From Clostridiales bacterium (GTDB lineage Bacteria; Bacillota; Clostridia; Peptostreptococcales; Anaerovoracaceae): a stretch of DNA of 64,000 nt. Positions 35,508-44,873 of the stretch are shown one piece after another. The notes beneath the pieces are model-generated. The model saw nothing but the letters and a program-made list of their open reading frames with translations, did no database searches and was not told the DNA's origin. Position numbers and translations under genes: made by a program. How positions within the stretch are numbered: position 1 is the stretch's first letter; each line of letters begins with the position of its first letter. Location: the NCBI GenBank assembly GCA_015058275.1, contig SVCQ01000007.1, positions 16,468 through 80,467 of the forward strand, read 5' to 3'.

Positions 35508-36610
35508 AGATACTGCTTGACGGAATGGGCGGCGACTACGCACCCGACGAGATAGTAAAGGGCGCTATCAAAGCGGCCCGCGAGATCGATGAGACAGTAG
35601 TCATACTCGGTCCCCGCGCGCGCATACAGAAATCGCTCGATGACAACGGCTGGAACGGCTCGAATATTGAGATCGCCGAGGCAAGCGAGGTCATCAGCAA
35701 TGACGAGGCGCCTGCTATGGCGGTTCGCCGCAAAAAGGACTCGACCATCGTCAGGGGCATGAGCATGATCAAAAACGGAGAGGGGGACATATTCATCTCC
35801 GGAGGCAGCACAGGAGCTCTGCTCGCTGCCGGACTTGTCGTGCTCGGCAGGATCAAAGGCATCAAAAGACCTGCCATAGCCGCATGGTTCCCGCGCGCAG
35901 CCGCTGAGGGCAATACCCTCATCCTGGATTGCGGAGCCAATGTAGAATCCAAGGCAGAGTATCTATACCAGTACGGCATCATGGGAAGTATGTTCGTGCA
36001 GGGCATAACAGGGAATACCGAGCCGAGCGTAAGGCTGCTCAACGTGGGCGCCGAGGACGGCAAGGGAGATGATCTCCACAAGGATGCCTTCAAGATGCTC
36101 GAAAAGAGCGACATCAACTTCCTCGGTAATGTAGAGGCCAGGGACGTAATATTCGGAGGCACCGATGTAGTCGTATGCGACGGCTTCAGCGGCAATGTAT
36201 TCCTCAAGAGCAGCGAAGGTACGGCTTCGGCTGTTATGGGACTTCTCAAGGAGAAGCTCTCCTCGGGACTCAAGGCCAAGATGGGAGCCGCGCTTTCAAT
36301 GAGCAGGCTCAGGGAACTCAAGTCGGTCTTTGATTACAAGGACGCCGGCGGAGCCCCTATACTCGGACTCAAGGGTGCTGTGCTCAAGGTGCACGGCAAT
36401 TCAAAGGAGACCGAGGTCTACTATGCGATACACAGGGCTGTTGATTATGTCAACAACGATATAACCGGCATGATCGAAGATGCCATCATCAGGAACGAAG
36501 CCATCAAAAAGGAGAACAGCATCACCGGCAGGATGGCCGAGGCGATCACAAGCGCCGGAGGCAAGTTCCTGCGCAAGTCCGACAGCGACGAAGAGGACAG
36601 CGAGGAGTAG
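35504..36610 (+). CDS. plsX: Phosphate acyltransferase PlsX
   Basis: Makes acyl-phosphate from acyl-ACP, the acyl donor for PlsY. 368 residues. Seen: LLDGMGGDYAPDEIVKGA at the N-terminus, GDIFISGGSTGALLAAGL, AWFPR, and NFLGNVEARDVIFGGTDVVVCDGFSGNV. In many Firmicutes plsX is followed by fabD, fabG and acpP before rnc; here rnc follows directly 3 bases later. Works with PlsY (43213-43827) and supplies phosphatidic-acid precursors for CdsA. Confidence 0.95.
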   Translation: MKILLDGMGGDYAPDEIVKGAIKAAREIDETVVILGPRARIQKSLDDNGWNGSNIEIAEASEVISNDEAPAMAVRRKKDSTIVRGMSMIKNGEGDIFISGGSTGALLAAGLVVLGRIKGIKRPAIAAWFPRAAAEGNTLILDCGANVESKAEYLYQYGIMGSMFVQGITGNTEPSVRLLNVGAEDGKGDDLHKDAFKMLEKSDINFLGNVEARDVIFGGTDVVVCDGFSGNVFLKSSEGTASAVMGLLKEKLSSGLKAKMGAALSMSRLRELKSVFDYKDAGGAPILGLKGAVLKVHGNSKETEVYYAIHRAVDYVNNDITGMIEDAIIRNEAIKKENSITGRMAEAITSAGGKFLRKSDSDEEDSEE

Positions 36611-36613
36611 TTC

Positions 36614-37315
36614 ATGGCAAAGTCTCCGGATTATAAAAAGCTATACGAACTGACCGGATACAGCTTCAGGGACGAAAAGCTCCTCAGGACAGCTCTCACT
36701 CACAGTTCCTACGCATCCGAGCACAGGCTTGGATACGAGAGGAACAACGAGAGACTCGAATTCATAGGCGATGCCTACGTGGACGCCGTTGTCGGCGCCG
36801 AGCTCTTCGAGATAATGTCTGATGCCCACGAGGGCAGTCTCTCAAGATACAGGGCTGACGTCGTGTGCGAGGATTCGCTCTCGGGAGCCGCATCCGAAAT
36901 GGGACTCGGATCCTTCCTTTACCTCGGAAGGGGCGAGGAAGCCAGCGGTGGACGCGAAAAGCCGTCCATACTCGCAGATGCGTTTGAGGCTCTGATGGGC
37001 GCCATCATAATTGACGGAGGCTACGAAGCCGGGCGCAGTGTCATACTCAGGCTGCTCGGAGACAGGATAAAGCTCGCGTCCGAAGGCAAGCTCAACAAGG
37101 ACTTCAAGACAAAGCTACAGGAGCTTCTCCAGGAAAAGGACCACAACGTACAGATATCATACGAGATAACCGATCAGGAGGGACCTGACCACAGCAAGAC
37201 ATTCACCATGCAGGTCAGGGCCAACGGCAGAGTGCTGGGCACAGGCAAAGGCCGCAGTAAGGCCAGAGCCGAACAGGCGGCTGCCGAGGATGCGCTTACG
37301 AAAGGGGCAGTGTAA
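36614..37315 (+). CDS. rnc: Ribonuclease III
   Basis: Double-strand-specific RNase for rRNA processing. 233 residues. The nuclease domain has NNERLEFIGDAYVDAVV (residues ~37-53; metal-binding Glu and Asp), then ADAFEALMGAIIIDGG with the second acidic pair. The double-stranded RNA-binding domain runs from ~155 to the end (DFKTKLQELLQ, GTGKGRSKARAEQAAAEDAL). Precedes smc directly, a common order. Confidence 0.96.
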   Translation: MAKSPDYKKLYELTGYSFRDEKLLRTALTHSSYASEHRLGYERNNERLEFIGDAYVDAVVGAELFEIMSDAHEGSLSRYRADVVCEDSLSGAASEMGLGSFLYLGRGEEASGGREKPSILADAFEALMGAIIIDGGYEAGRSVILRLLGDRIKLASEGKLNKDFKTKLQELLQEKDHNVQISYEITDQEGPDHSKTFTMQVRANGRVLGTGKGRSKARAEQAAAEDALTKGAV

Positions 37316-40300
37316 TTGTACTTTAAGAGAATAGAAATGCAGGGCTTCAAGTCATTTGCTGACCCTGTCAACATCGAACTGAATGACGGCGTAACCTGCA
37401 TTATCGGCCCTAACGGAAGCGGTAAGAGCAATATCTCCGATGCCCTCAGATGGGTGCTCGGAGAGCAGAGCTCGCGTCAGCTCAGGGGCTCCAAGATGCA
37501 GGACGTTATCTTTGCAGGCACGGCCACCCGCAAGCCTAAGGGAATGGCCGAGGTCACTCTTGTCATAGACAATTCCGAGGGGATCCTGCCTCTCGAATAT
37601 AACGAAGTCGCTGTCACAAGACGCATGTTCAGATCCGGTGAGAGCGAATACATGATCAACGGTAATCAGTGCCGTCTGAGAGACATAAGAGAGCTCTTCA
37701 TGGATACCGGTATCGGTGTCGAGGGCTATTCCATCATCGGACAGGGCAAGATAGCCGACATAGTCAGCACAAGGCCCGAAAACAGACGCCAGATCTTCGA
37801 GGAGGCTGCGGGAGTCGTGCTCTACAAGAGCCGCAAGACAGAGGCCGAGAACAAACTCAAAGCCGCTACCGTTGATCTCGACAGGGTCAGGGACATCATC
37901 GCGGAGATCGAGGGCCGTATCGACGGGCTCAAAGAAGACTCCGAAAAGGCTACAGAGTATATAGGACTCAGGGACAGATACAAGACCCTGGGCATCAACA
38001 TAATTCTTCACAACCTCGAGAATCTCGAGGCCAATGTCAAGACGGGCAAGGAAGAACTCGAAGAACTCCAGACAAAGCTCGATGAGACGGCCGCAAGGCT
38101 GGGCGCTACCGATCAGCAGCTTGATGAATTAAGAGACGAGGATATCGAACTGAGCGATGAGTACGCAAAGGCCAACGCAAGACTCGTTGAGGCTGTGGAT
38201 GAGCTCGCAGCGATAACAAGCGGCGGCAAGGTCAACAAAGAGCGCCTCGAGAATATCGAAAAGGAGCTCGCAAGGCTCGACGAGGAGACCAGGTCGGCCA
38301 AGGAGAGACTCGAGCAGGAGAGGTCTGAGCTTGCAAGACTCGAGGAAGGCGAAAAGTCCATGAACGAAGAGATGGACAGAGTCAGAGCCGAACTCGACAG
38401 CGCTGTCATGAAGTACAACGAGGACAACATGAGAGCCTCCAAGATATCTTCAGAGACAGAGCAGCTCAAGAGCGATCTCATCGAGATCAACAACCGCAAT
38501 ATCACAAGAAACGCCGAGATCAAGACTCTCAGCAATTACAAGACGACGCTCCAGGAGCGCAAGGACAGCCTCAAAGAGGAATTCGAGAACAAAGACAGAA
38601 GCGATACGGACAACAGAGAGAATCTCAGGTCTTTAGAGCAGCAGATAGAGGATAACGCAGCCAGGCTGAGCGAAAAGAAGGCAAGATTGGATGAGGTTTC
38701 CAATAATATTGTATCTGTCGCTACAAATCTCGAGAAGATGTCTGCAGAGATGGATGATATCTCTGTCAGGACCAACAGAGCCATGGCCAGGAGGAGCACC
38801 ATCGAAGAGATGGAGGCTAACTACGAGGGCTATAACAATGCCGTCAGAGCCATCATGTCCGGCGGACGCAAGGGCATTATAGGTACTGTATCAGATATAC
38901 TTGAAGTGCCTTCGGGTTACGAGACAGCCATTGAGACAGCTCTCGGCAACAATCTCCAGAACATTGTGTGCGAGACTGATGCCGACGCCGTCAGATCCAT
39001 AGACTGGCTCAAATCCAGCAGCTCCGGCAGAGCCACATTCCTGCCTGTCGCATCCGTAAGGGCCGACAGGATCAGCCTTGACAGCAGCGTCAGCTCCGCC
39101 AAGGGCTTCATTGGAATCGCTTCCGACATGGTCGGCTGCGATTCCAGATACAGGGAGATCGCAGACTATCTGCTCTGCCGCGTCATAATCGCAGACAACA
39201 TGGACAACGCCGTCAGGATCTCAAAGTTGCATATCGGCGGATTCAGGATAGTTACCGTTGAGGGCGAAGTCATCAACGCATTCGGTGCGATCACAGGAGG
39301 AAGGTTCTCCAACAGGACCGCAAACCTGCTCGACCGCAAAAAAGAGATCAGTACGCTCAGTGCTCAGATCAAGGAGTTCGAGGCAAGGACCAAAAAGCTC
39401 AGCGATGACAAGGCAGCCGAGGAGGAGGCCAGAGTCAGGCTGAGAGCCGAGAGAGACAGCCTCAGGGCTGAGATCACAGAGCTCGAGATCGCAAGCAACG
39501 TCCTCAGGACAGACAGAGACCACGCGGAGGCGCTCGTCAGGGAGGACGAAGGCGCTGCTGAGAGGTTCAGAGCCAACATGGAGACCATCGATGCGGATAT
39601 CGAGAGAGCCGATGAGATGATCGCCGCTCACAAAAAGAGCATCGATGATGCCGATGCAGAGTACGCTCAGGCCGAGGCGAGAGTAGAAGAACTCATGGCG
39701 GAGGCCGAAGCGATCAAGCCTCTCATCGAAGAGGACAACGAAAAGATAGTACAGCTCAAGGTCAGGATAGGTGAGAGCGAGTCCAGAGTACTCTCGGGCA
39801 ATGAGATGATAGAGCGCGTAAGAGACGCCGTCACAGAGCTCGAAGCTGCCATCGAGGACAACGAGACCGCCGGGGAGGGCCTGACAGAGCAAAGAGATAA
39901 GCTCACTACTACAGGAGCCGAGTCAGGCGATCGCGAGAAGGCTCTCAGCGAAGAGAAGACAACGCTTGAGACAAGGATCGCCGAGATCAATACAAAGATG
40001 GAGGAGTCCAGGGCACGCAATGACGAGCTTCTCGCAAGCCAAAAGAAAGACCGCGAGGAACTCGAGAACGTCAGGGACGAGAGATACAAGCTCGAGGTCA
40101 AGACAGCCCGCAATGAGACTCTTCTCGATACTCAAAAGGACAAGCTCTGGGATGAGTTCGAGGTCAGCTATGCCGAGGCTCTCGAGATGAGAGATGAGGA
40201 CTTCGCGATCACAGCCGGCAACAGAGAGTCAAGAGAGATAAGGCTCAGGCTTGCCGAGCTCGGAGACGTCAACATCGGCGCCATCGAGGAGTACAAGGCT

Positions 40301-40876
40301 GTCAGCAAGAGATATGAGTTCATGACTGCCCAGGAGACGGATCTTACAAGAGCCATGGATGAGCTCAATGAGATCATCTCCAACATGGACAAGACCATCA
40401 GGACCAAGTTCAAGGAGAACTTCGACAGGGTGGTCGTCAACTTTGAGGAATCCTTTAAGGAACTCTTTGGCGGCGGATATGCAGAGCTCAGGCTTGAGGA
40501 TGAGACAAAGCCTCTTGAGTCAGGCATAGAGATCACCGCTCAGCCGCCGGGCAAGAAACTCAAAAACATCAACCTGCTGTCCGGAGGAGAGAAGACTCTC
40601 ACCGCGATAGCCCTGATGTTTGCCGTCCTCAAGGCCAAGCCGACACCGTTTGTCATACTCGACGAGGTCGAGGCTGCGCTTGACGAGGTCAACATTGAGA
40701 GATTCTCGGATTACCTCAAGAACTTCGAGAACATCCAGTTCGCTCTCATTACGCACCAGAAGGCCACGATGGAGCACGCCGATGTGCTCTACGGAGTGAC
40801 GATGCCTGAACAGGGCATCTCGCGCATGCTTTCGCTCAAACTCGGAGACGAATTCGACCCTGAGGGACTCGAATAA
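37316..40876 (+). CDS. smc: Chromosome segregation protein SMC
   Basis: ATP-dependent DNA loop-forming/condensation protein. 1186 residues. Walker A GPNGSGKS (31-38), a long coiled coil rich in Glu, Lys and Arg, a hinge around residues ~515-660 (VSDILEVPSGYETAIETALG), a second coiled coil, then the signature LSGGEK (~1088) and Walker B FVILDEVEAALDE. Start is TTG at 37316, right after the rnc stop, with AAAGGGG 8 bases upstream. ScpA/ScpB are not in the window. Confidence 0.97.
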   Translation: MYFKRIEMQGFKSFADPVNIELNDGVTCIIGPNGSGKSNISDALRWVLGEQSSRQLRGSKMQDVIFAGTATRKPKGMAEVTLVIDNSEGILPLEYNEVAVTRRMFRSGESEYMINGNQCRLRDIRELFMDTGIGVEGYSIIGQGKIADIVSTRPENRRQIFEEAAGVVLYKSRKTEAENKLKAATVDLDRVRDIIAEIEGRIDGLKEDSEKATEYIGLRDRYKTLGINIILHNLENLEANVKTGKEELEELQTKLDETAARLGATDQQLDELRDEDIELSDEYAKANARLVEAVDELAAITSGGKVNKERLENIEKELARLDEETRSAKERLEQERSELARLEEGEKSMNEEMDRVRAELDSAVMKYNEDNMRASKISSETEQLKSDLIEINNRNITRNAEIKTLSNYKTTLQERKDSLKEEFENKDRSDTDNRENLRSLEQQIEDNAARLSEKKARLDEVSNNIVSVATNLEKMSAEMDDISVRTNRAMARRSTIEEMEANYEGYNNAVRAIMSGGRKGIIGTVSDILEVPSGYETAIETALGNNLQNIVCETDADAVRSIDWLKSSSSGRATFLPVASVRADRISLDSSVSSAKGFIGIASDMVGCDSRYREIADYLLCRVIIADNMDNAVRISKLHIGGFRIVTVEGEVINAFGAITGGRFSNRTANLLDRKKEISTLSAQIKEFEARTKKLSDDKAAEEEARVRLRAERDSLRAEITELEIASNVLRTDRDHAEALVREDEGAAERFRANMETIDADIERADEMIAAHKKSIDDADAEYAQAEARVEELMAEAEAIKPLIEEDNEKIVQLKVRIGESESRVLSGNEMIERVRDAVTELEAAIEDNETAGEGLTEQRDKLTTTGAESGDREKALSEEKTTLETRIAEINTKMEESRARNDELLASQKKDREELENVRDERYKLEVKTARNETLLDTQKDKLWDEFEVSYAEALEMRDEDFAITAGNRESREIRLRLAELGDVNIGAIEEYKAVSKRYEFMTAQETDLTRAMDELNEIISNMDKTIRTKFKENFDRVVVNFEESFKELFGGGYAELRLEDETKPLESGIEITAQPPGKKLKNINLLSGGEKTLTAIALMFAVLKAKPTPFVILDEVEAALDEVNIERFSDYLKNFENIQFALITHQKATMEHADVLYGVTMPEQGISRMLSLKLGDEFDPEGLE

Positions 40877-41001
40877 TTAATCCAACCGGCAAGGTAACGA
40901 AGCTGAAACTCTCGGCGACGGAGCCCAGATATACGGAGCGTAATATATCGCATTAACAATTAAATCAATATTGATAGAGAATAGCAGAAGGAGGCCTGTG
41001 A
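40877..41001 (+). other. 125-base intergenic leader before ftsY
   Basis: Holds no open frame. A perfect palindrome ATCAATATTGAT lies at 40964-40975 in an AT-rich stretch, 26 bases before the ftsY start; the preceding ~60 bases are GC-rich with short pairing segments but match no riboswitch I know. No convincing -35/-10 pair is seen. GGAGG before the ATG is strong. Confidence 0.4.
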
Positions 41002-41898
41002 ATGGCACTTTTTGAAAAGAAGAACGCGTTCCGCAAATTCATAGACAGCATCACAATGGCTGTATACGACAACCCGGAACTGGGACCTGAATTCCTCGAG
41101 CAGCTCGAGGAATCTCTTGTCATGGCGGATGTAGGCATTGAGACCTCCGACAAGATAATCGACGAGCTCAACAAAGCCATCAACTACAAGCATATTACAA
41201 GAGAGCGCGAGATCCGTCAGGAGCTCTCCCGCATTGTTGAGGAGATCATGGATAAGGGAGAGCGCAACCTCATGTCCGAGGACTTCCCGCTCATCATACT
41301 CATGATAGGCATCAACGGCGGGGGCAAGACAACTACCATTGCAAAGCTCGCGCATATGTACAGGGAACAGGGCAAGAACGTCATGCTCGCAGCTGCCGAT
41401 ACTTTCCGTGCGGCTGCAGCCGAGCAGCTCCAGATGTGGGGTGACAGGGTCGGCGTCAGAGTGATCAGACACGAGGAGGGTACAGACCCTACAGCCGTCA
41501 TCTACGACGCTATCCAGTCTGCCAAGGCCAACAACGTGGATGTTCTCATCTGCGATACTGCCGGCAGGCTCCAGAACAAAGTCAACCTCATGAAGGAGCT
41601 CGAAAAGATGAGCAAGGTCATCTCGAGAGAGTATCCGGAGGCTTCGAGGGAGAACCTCATTGTGATCGATGCGACTACAGGCAAGAACGCAATAAGTCAG
41701 GCCGAGGAGTTCGGCAGCATCACAGATATAACAGGCGTCGTGCTGACCAAGATGGACGGTACGGCAAGAGGCGGCATTTCGATCACCATCACAGATGAGT
41801 ATGATCTGCCGATCAAGTTCATAGGCGTAGGCGAGAAGATGGAAGATCTCCTGCCGTTCAACGCACATGATTTCGTGGAGGGAATATTCGATGAGTAA
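41002..41898 (+). CDS. ftsY: Signal recognition particle receptor FtsY
   Basis: SRP-receptor GTPase at the membrane. 298 residues, without the acidic A domain of E. coli FtsY. Seen: N domain, G1 GINGGGKTTT (~101-110), DTFRAAAAEQL, DTAGRLQNK, TKMDGTARGG and a FIGVGEKMEDL end. ATG follows GGAGG. The last bases overlap the der start by 8 bases. Usually adjacent to smc, as here; ffh is not in the window. Confidence 0.96.
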   Translation: MALFEKKNAFRKFIDSITMAVYDNPELGPEFLEQLEESLVMADVGIETSDKIIDELNKAINYKHITREREIRQELSRIVEEIMDKGERNLMSEDFPLIILMIGINGGGKTTTIAKLAHMYREQGKNVMLAAADTFRAAAAEQLQMWGDRVGVRVIRHEEGTDPTAVIYDAIQSAKANNVDVLICDTAGRLQNKVNLMKELEKMSKVISREYPEASRENLIVIDATTGKNAISQAEEFGSITDITGVVLTKMDGTARGGISITITDEYDLPIKFIGVGEKMEDLLPFNAHDFVEGIFDE

Positions 41899-43216
41899 AC
41901 CGATACTCGCAGTTGTCGGCAGACCTAATGTCGGCAAATCCACATTCTTCAACAGACTGATTGGTGAGAGGCGCGCCATCGTCGAGGATATCCCGGGCGT
42001 CACCCGTGACAGGATATATGCCGAGACCGAGTGGAACGGCAAGGAATTCGCTGTCATAGATACGGGCGGCATCGAGGTAAAGACCGACGATACCATACGC
42101 TCCCAGATGAGGGACCAGGCCGTGACTGCCATGGACATGGCGGATGTCATACTCTTCATGACAGATGGCAAGGAAGGCCTCACCACTGCAGACAGGGAGG
42201 TAGCAGACCTGCTTCGCCGCACAGGCAAGGAGGTCATACTTGTTGTCAACAAAGTCGACTCTCCGTCAAAGGCATACGACCTCATCTATGATTTCTACGA
42301 GCTCGGTTTCGGAGAGCCTGTGCCTATCAGCGCTGCCAACATGACCAATATCGGCGACCTGCTCGACAGGATAGTCGAGGGCTTCCCTGAGGAGGCCTTC
42401 GGAGGATCCGATGAGAGCGTACATATCGCCATCATCGGCAAGCCTAACGTAGGCAAATCCTCTCTTGTAAATGCGCTCACAAAGCAAAAACGCGTCATCG
42501 TATCGCCTATAGCGGGCACTACAAGAGACACGATAGACACTCCGTTCACGTGGAACGGGAGGGAATACACGCTGATCGATACTGCAGGCCTTCGCAAAAA
42601 GAGCAAGGTCCATGATTCTATCGAGAAGTTCAGCGTCATAAGGGCTGTGGCCGCGGTCGAGCGCTGTGACATCTGCGTACTGATGATAGACGCTGTCGAG
42701 GGGCTGACCGAGCAGGACAAGAAGATCGCAGGCTATGCCCATGAGGCGGGCAAGGGACTTCTCATCGTAGTCAACAAGTGGGATCTAATCGAAAAGGAGA
42801 CCAACACCATGCGTGACTACGAGCGCAAGATAAAGGCGGAGCTCCTCTTTGCTTCATATGCTCCCGTGCTCTTCACATCGGTCCTCAACAAGGTGAGGAT
42901 ATTCGACATCATCGAGAGATGCGCCCGCATCGAGGACGCAAGATCCGTCAGGATCACAACCGGAAGACTCAACAGCATCATCGAGGATGCCGTCATGATG
43001 AGACAGCCGCCTTCGGACAAGGGCAGGAGACTCAAGATATACTATGCGACACAGATAGGCACGAAGCCGCCTCTGTTCTCGTTCAGCATCAACGACAGGG
43101 AGCTCATGCACTTCTCGTACTCGAGATATCTGGAGAACAAGATCCGCGAAGCCTTCGACTTCGAGGGCACTTCGATCAAATTTGTGTGGAACGAAAAGAG
43201 GGGTGAAAAGAATTGA
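41891..43216 (+). CDS. der: Ribosome-assembly GTPase Der (EngA)
   Basis: Tandem GTPase needed for 50S assembly. 441 residues from ATG 41891; an in-frame ATG at 41867 lies inside ftsY and lacks a Shine-Dalgarno. First G domain: GRPNVGKSTFFN, DTGG, NKVD; second: GKPNVGKSSLVN, DTAGLRKKSK, NKWD; a C-terminal KH-like domain ends with FEGTSIKFVWNEKR. The gene overlaps ftsY by 8 bases and plsY by 4. Confidence 0.97.
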   Translation: MSKPILAVVGRPNVGKSTFFNRLIGERRAIVEDIPGVTRDRIYAETEWNGKEFAVIDTGGIEVKTDDTIRSQMRDQAVTAMDMADVILFMTDGKEGLTTADREVADLLRRTGKEVILVVNKVDSPSKAYDLIYDFYELGFGEPVPISAANMTNIGDLLDRIVEGFPEEAFGGSDESVHIAIIGKPNVGKSSLVNALTKQKRVIVSPIAGTTRDTIDTPFTWNGREYTLIDTAGLRKKSKVHDSIEKFSVIRAVAAVERCDICVLMIDAVEGLTEQDKKIAGYAHEAGKGLLIVVNKWDLIEKETNTMRDYERKIKAELLFASYAPVLFTSVLNKVRIFDIIERCARIEDARSVRITTGRLNSIIEDAVMMRQPPSDKGRRLKIYYATQIGTKPPLFSFSINDRELMHFSYSRYLENKIREAFDFEGTSIKFVWNEKRGEKN

Positions 43217-43827
43217 CAGGTGCACTTGCAGCCAGGATAGTACTGGTACTGGTGATGGCCTATGCAATCGGTAATATCAATCCGGCCATCATCATCGGAA
43301 AGATCAAGGGAATAGACATCCGCAAGGAAGGAAGCGGCAACGCAGGCATGACCAATACCATCAGGGTGATGGGCCTCGGCTACGGCATTGCCGTATTCGT
43401 CGTGGATGTGCTCAAGGCGTTTATCTCAGTAAAGATAGGATTCGCTCTTGCAGGCCCTTACGGCGCCATGGCGGGTTTTGCAGGTGTGGTGATTGGCCAC
43501 TGCTATCCTGCAGCCTTCGGCTTCAAGGGAGGCAAGGGAGTCGCGGCTTCGCTCGGAGCGGCTCTTGCTCTCAACTGGCAGACAGCTCTCCTGGCTCTTT
43601 TAGCAGCGGGAATCGGATTTGCTCTTACACGAAAGATGTCCGTCGGATCTCTTGCCGCGGCGCTGGCGTATCCGTTCCTCGTATGGAGATTCGCCCCTGA
43701 GTACAGATACTTCGCGATCGCAGCCGCGGTCTTCCTGATACTGACACACGCAGATAACATTAAGCGCATCGTTAGAGGAGAGGAGAAGACTCTCACTATT
43801 GGACACGCTGACAAAGGAAAGGAATAA
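43213..43827 (+). CDS. plsY: Glycerol-3-phosphate acyltransferase PlsY
   Basis: Membrane enzyme adding an acyl group from acyl-phosphate to glycerol-3-phosphate. 204 residues with about five to six transmembrane helices. Conserved motifs: GSGNAGMTNTIR (motif 1), GHCYPAAFGFKGGKGVA (motif 2 with the catalytic His/Gly-rich loop). Start is TTG at 43213, overlapping the der stop. Followed 5 bases later by gpsA, which makes its glycerol-3-phosphate substrate; der-plsY-gpsA is a common gene order. Confidence 0.94.
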   Translation: MTGALAARIVLVLVMAYAIGNINPAIIIGKIKGIDIRKEGSGNAGMTNTIRVMGLGYGIAVFVVDVLKAFISVKIGFALAGPYGAMAGFAGVVIGHCYPAAFGFKGGKGVAASLGAALALNWQTALLALLAAGIGFALTRKMSVGSLAAALAYPFLVWRFAPEYRYFAIAAAVFLILTHADNIKRIVRGEEKTLTIGHADKGKE

Positions 43828-43832
43828 GGATA

Positions 43833-44873
43833 ATGGACTACTACGAGGGATATGTTATACCCGAGCTCGGGTATGATAAGAGAAATATCGCCGTCATCGG
43901 CAACGGATCTTTTGGTACCGCTATCGCGAATCTCCTGACATATAACGGTCACGACGTGACGCTTTACGGCAGGAACAAAGACGCTGTTGAGGAGATGAAG
44001 GCGACAAGGATCAATAAGAGATATCTCCCTGATGCTCTTCTGAGCGACAGGATCAATTATACCTCTGATCTTGAGGAGGCCTGCAGGGGCAGGGACATCA
44101 TCGTATTTGCCGTGCCTGCACAGACCTTCAGAGGCGTTTCGGAGAGCTGCTCCGGATTCATCAAGGAAGGCACGATCGCAGTCAACCTCGCAAAGGGTAT
44201 CGAGCAGGGTACTCTCAAGAGGATGAGCGAGATCGCTTCCGAGACCATACCTCAGGTAAGGTATGTAGCCCTGTCCGGACCTTCGCACGCCGAGGAGATC
44301 GTTATGAACGCGCCGGCGGGCGTCGTAGCCGCGTCAAAAGACAGAGAGGCGGCTGAGGAGATACAGGACGCATTCATGTCTGAGTCGTTCAGGGTATATA
44401 CCCAGGAGGACATGACAGGCGTTGAGATAGCAGGAGCTGTCAAAAACGTAATCGCCATCACTACCGGAATCTCCGACGGCATGCACCTCGGAAGCAACGC
44501 AAGAGCCGCCCTCATGACAAGGGCCATCCACGAGATCACAAGGCTCGGCGTGGCACTTGGCGCCAACAAGGAGACCTTCTCAGGCCTTGCCGGCATAGGA
44601 GACCTTATTGTTACATGCGCTACCGATCTTTCGAGGAACCGCCGCTGCGGACTCTTCATCGGATCCGGACTCACAGCCGAGGAGGCTGTTGAGAAGGTAG
44701 GATCTGTCGTAGAGGGATACTATACAGCAGAGGCTGTTTGCGATCTTGCCGATAAGCTGGGCGTAGAGATGCCTATCTGCAATGTGACCCATGAAGTACT
44801 TAAGGGCAGGCTCGAACCGGGCAAGGCGGTAAGGATGCTGATGTCGAGAGCCAAAAAGGACGAACTTCAGTGA
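43833..44873 (+). CDS. gpsA: Glycerol-3-phosphate dehydrogenase [NAD(P)+]
   Basis: Reduces dihydroxyacetone phosphate to glycerol-3-phosphate for phospholipids. 346 residues. Seen: Rossmann IAVIGNGSFGTAIA, VFAVPAQ, NLAKGIE, ALSGPSHAEE, and catalytic Lys region GAVKNVIAI with NARAALMTR. The N-terminus is about 15 residues longer than usual, placing the Rossmann motif at ~19; AAGGATA just before the ATG supports this start. Overlaps miaB by four bases. Confidence 0.95.
   Translation: MDYYEGYVIPELGYDKRNIAVIGNGSFGTAIANLLTYNGHDVTLYGRNKDAVEEMKATRINKRYLPDALLSDRINYTSDLEEACRGRDIIVFAVPAQTFRGVSESCSGFIKEGTIAVNLAKGIEQGTLKRMSEIASETIPQVRYVALSGPSHAEEIVMNAPAGVVAASKDREAAEEIQDAFMSESFRVYTQEDMTGVEIAGAVKNVIAITTGISDGMHLGSNARAALMTRAIHEITRLGVALGANKETFSGLAGIGDLIVTCATDLSRNRRCGLFIGSGLTAEEAVEKVGSVVEGYYTAEAVCDLADKLGVEMPICNVTHEVLKGRLEPGKAVRMLMSRAKKDELQ

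Noticed and set aside
40877..41001. Riboswitch before ftsY
   Set aside because: Does not match motifs of c-di-GMP, cobalamin, TPP, FMN or other riboswitches that I can recall.
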